Of a stretch of 5,512 bases of DNA, positions 5,512 through 5,512 are shown one piece after another (within the stretch, counting starts at the first letter, position 1; every line of letters starts with the position of its first letter). Origin of the DNA: an uncultured Selenomonadaceae bacterium (GTDB lineage: Bacteria > Bacillota > Negativicutes > Selenomonadales > Selenomonadaceae); NCBI GenBank assembly GCA_905236665.1, contig CAJONF010000189.1:1-5512 (forward strand), given 5' to 3'. Under the pieces are notes generated by a model. That model saw only the letters and a program-made list of their open reading frames with translations, had not been told where the DNA came from and made no database searches. The position numbers and the translations under genes are program-made.

Positions 5512-5512
5512 T

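Overview
The window reads as chromosomal DNA of a bacterium, and every gene I can support lies on the minus strand, so the biological order runs from right to left. Moderate GC content, strong GGAGG-type ribosome sites, a ComEC competence channel and a CitC-type nucleotidyltransferase fused to an SGNH-like domain suggest a Firmicutes lineage. Negativicutes (Selenomonas-like) is my best guess, but it rests on recalled family resemblance, not on a search.

Right part (5512 to 3561). A gene tail that may be the C-terminus of an aldehyde-dehydrogenase-like protein ends at 5443. Eighteen bases later starts a gene whose first part encodes an SGNH-hydrolase-like protein (frame A, 5424 to about 4278). 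Its second part encodes a citrate-lyase-ligase-type nucleotidyltransferase domain (frame B, about 4276 to 3591). The two parts are in different frames, and the switch falls exactly on a run of eight C (minus strand) at 4270-4277. One C fewer would give a single 610-residue two-domain protein. The unit ends at a strong hairpin terminator with a UUCG loop.

Left part (3559 to 1). A predicted promoter sits directly behind that terminator and drives a compact operon. It holds a double zinc-ribbon protein with a C-terminal membrane anchor (3499-2399), a secreted and membrane-bound TPM-domain protein with a glycine-rich tail (2386-1622), and comEC (1508 to beyond the left edge, first 502 codons). 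ComEC is the inner-membrane DNA uptake channel. The first two genes belong to poorly understood envelope families.

Between the TPM gene and comEC lies an unusual structure: a 70-bp near-perfect direct repeat (68/70) of the comEC ribosome site plus its first codons. The copies are separated by 33 bp that hold a perfect 7-bp-arm palindrome. The upstream copy makes a 37-codon open frame that ends 11 bases inside comEC. The two points most worth a second look are this duplicated comEC start and the poly-C switch in the SGNH/CitC-like gene. There is no gene-free stretch over 300 bases, and I see no tRNA, rRNA, CRISPR array or transposase.
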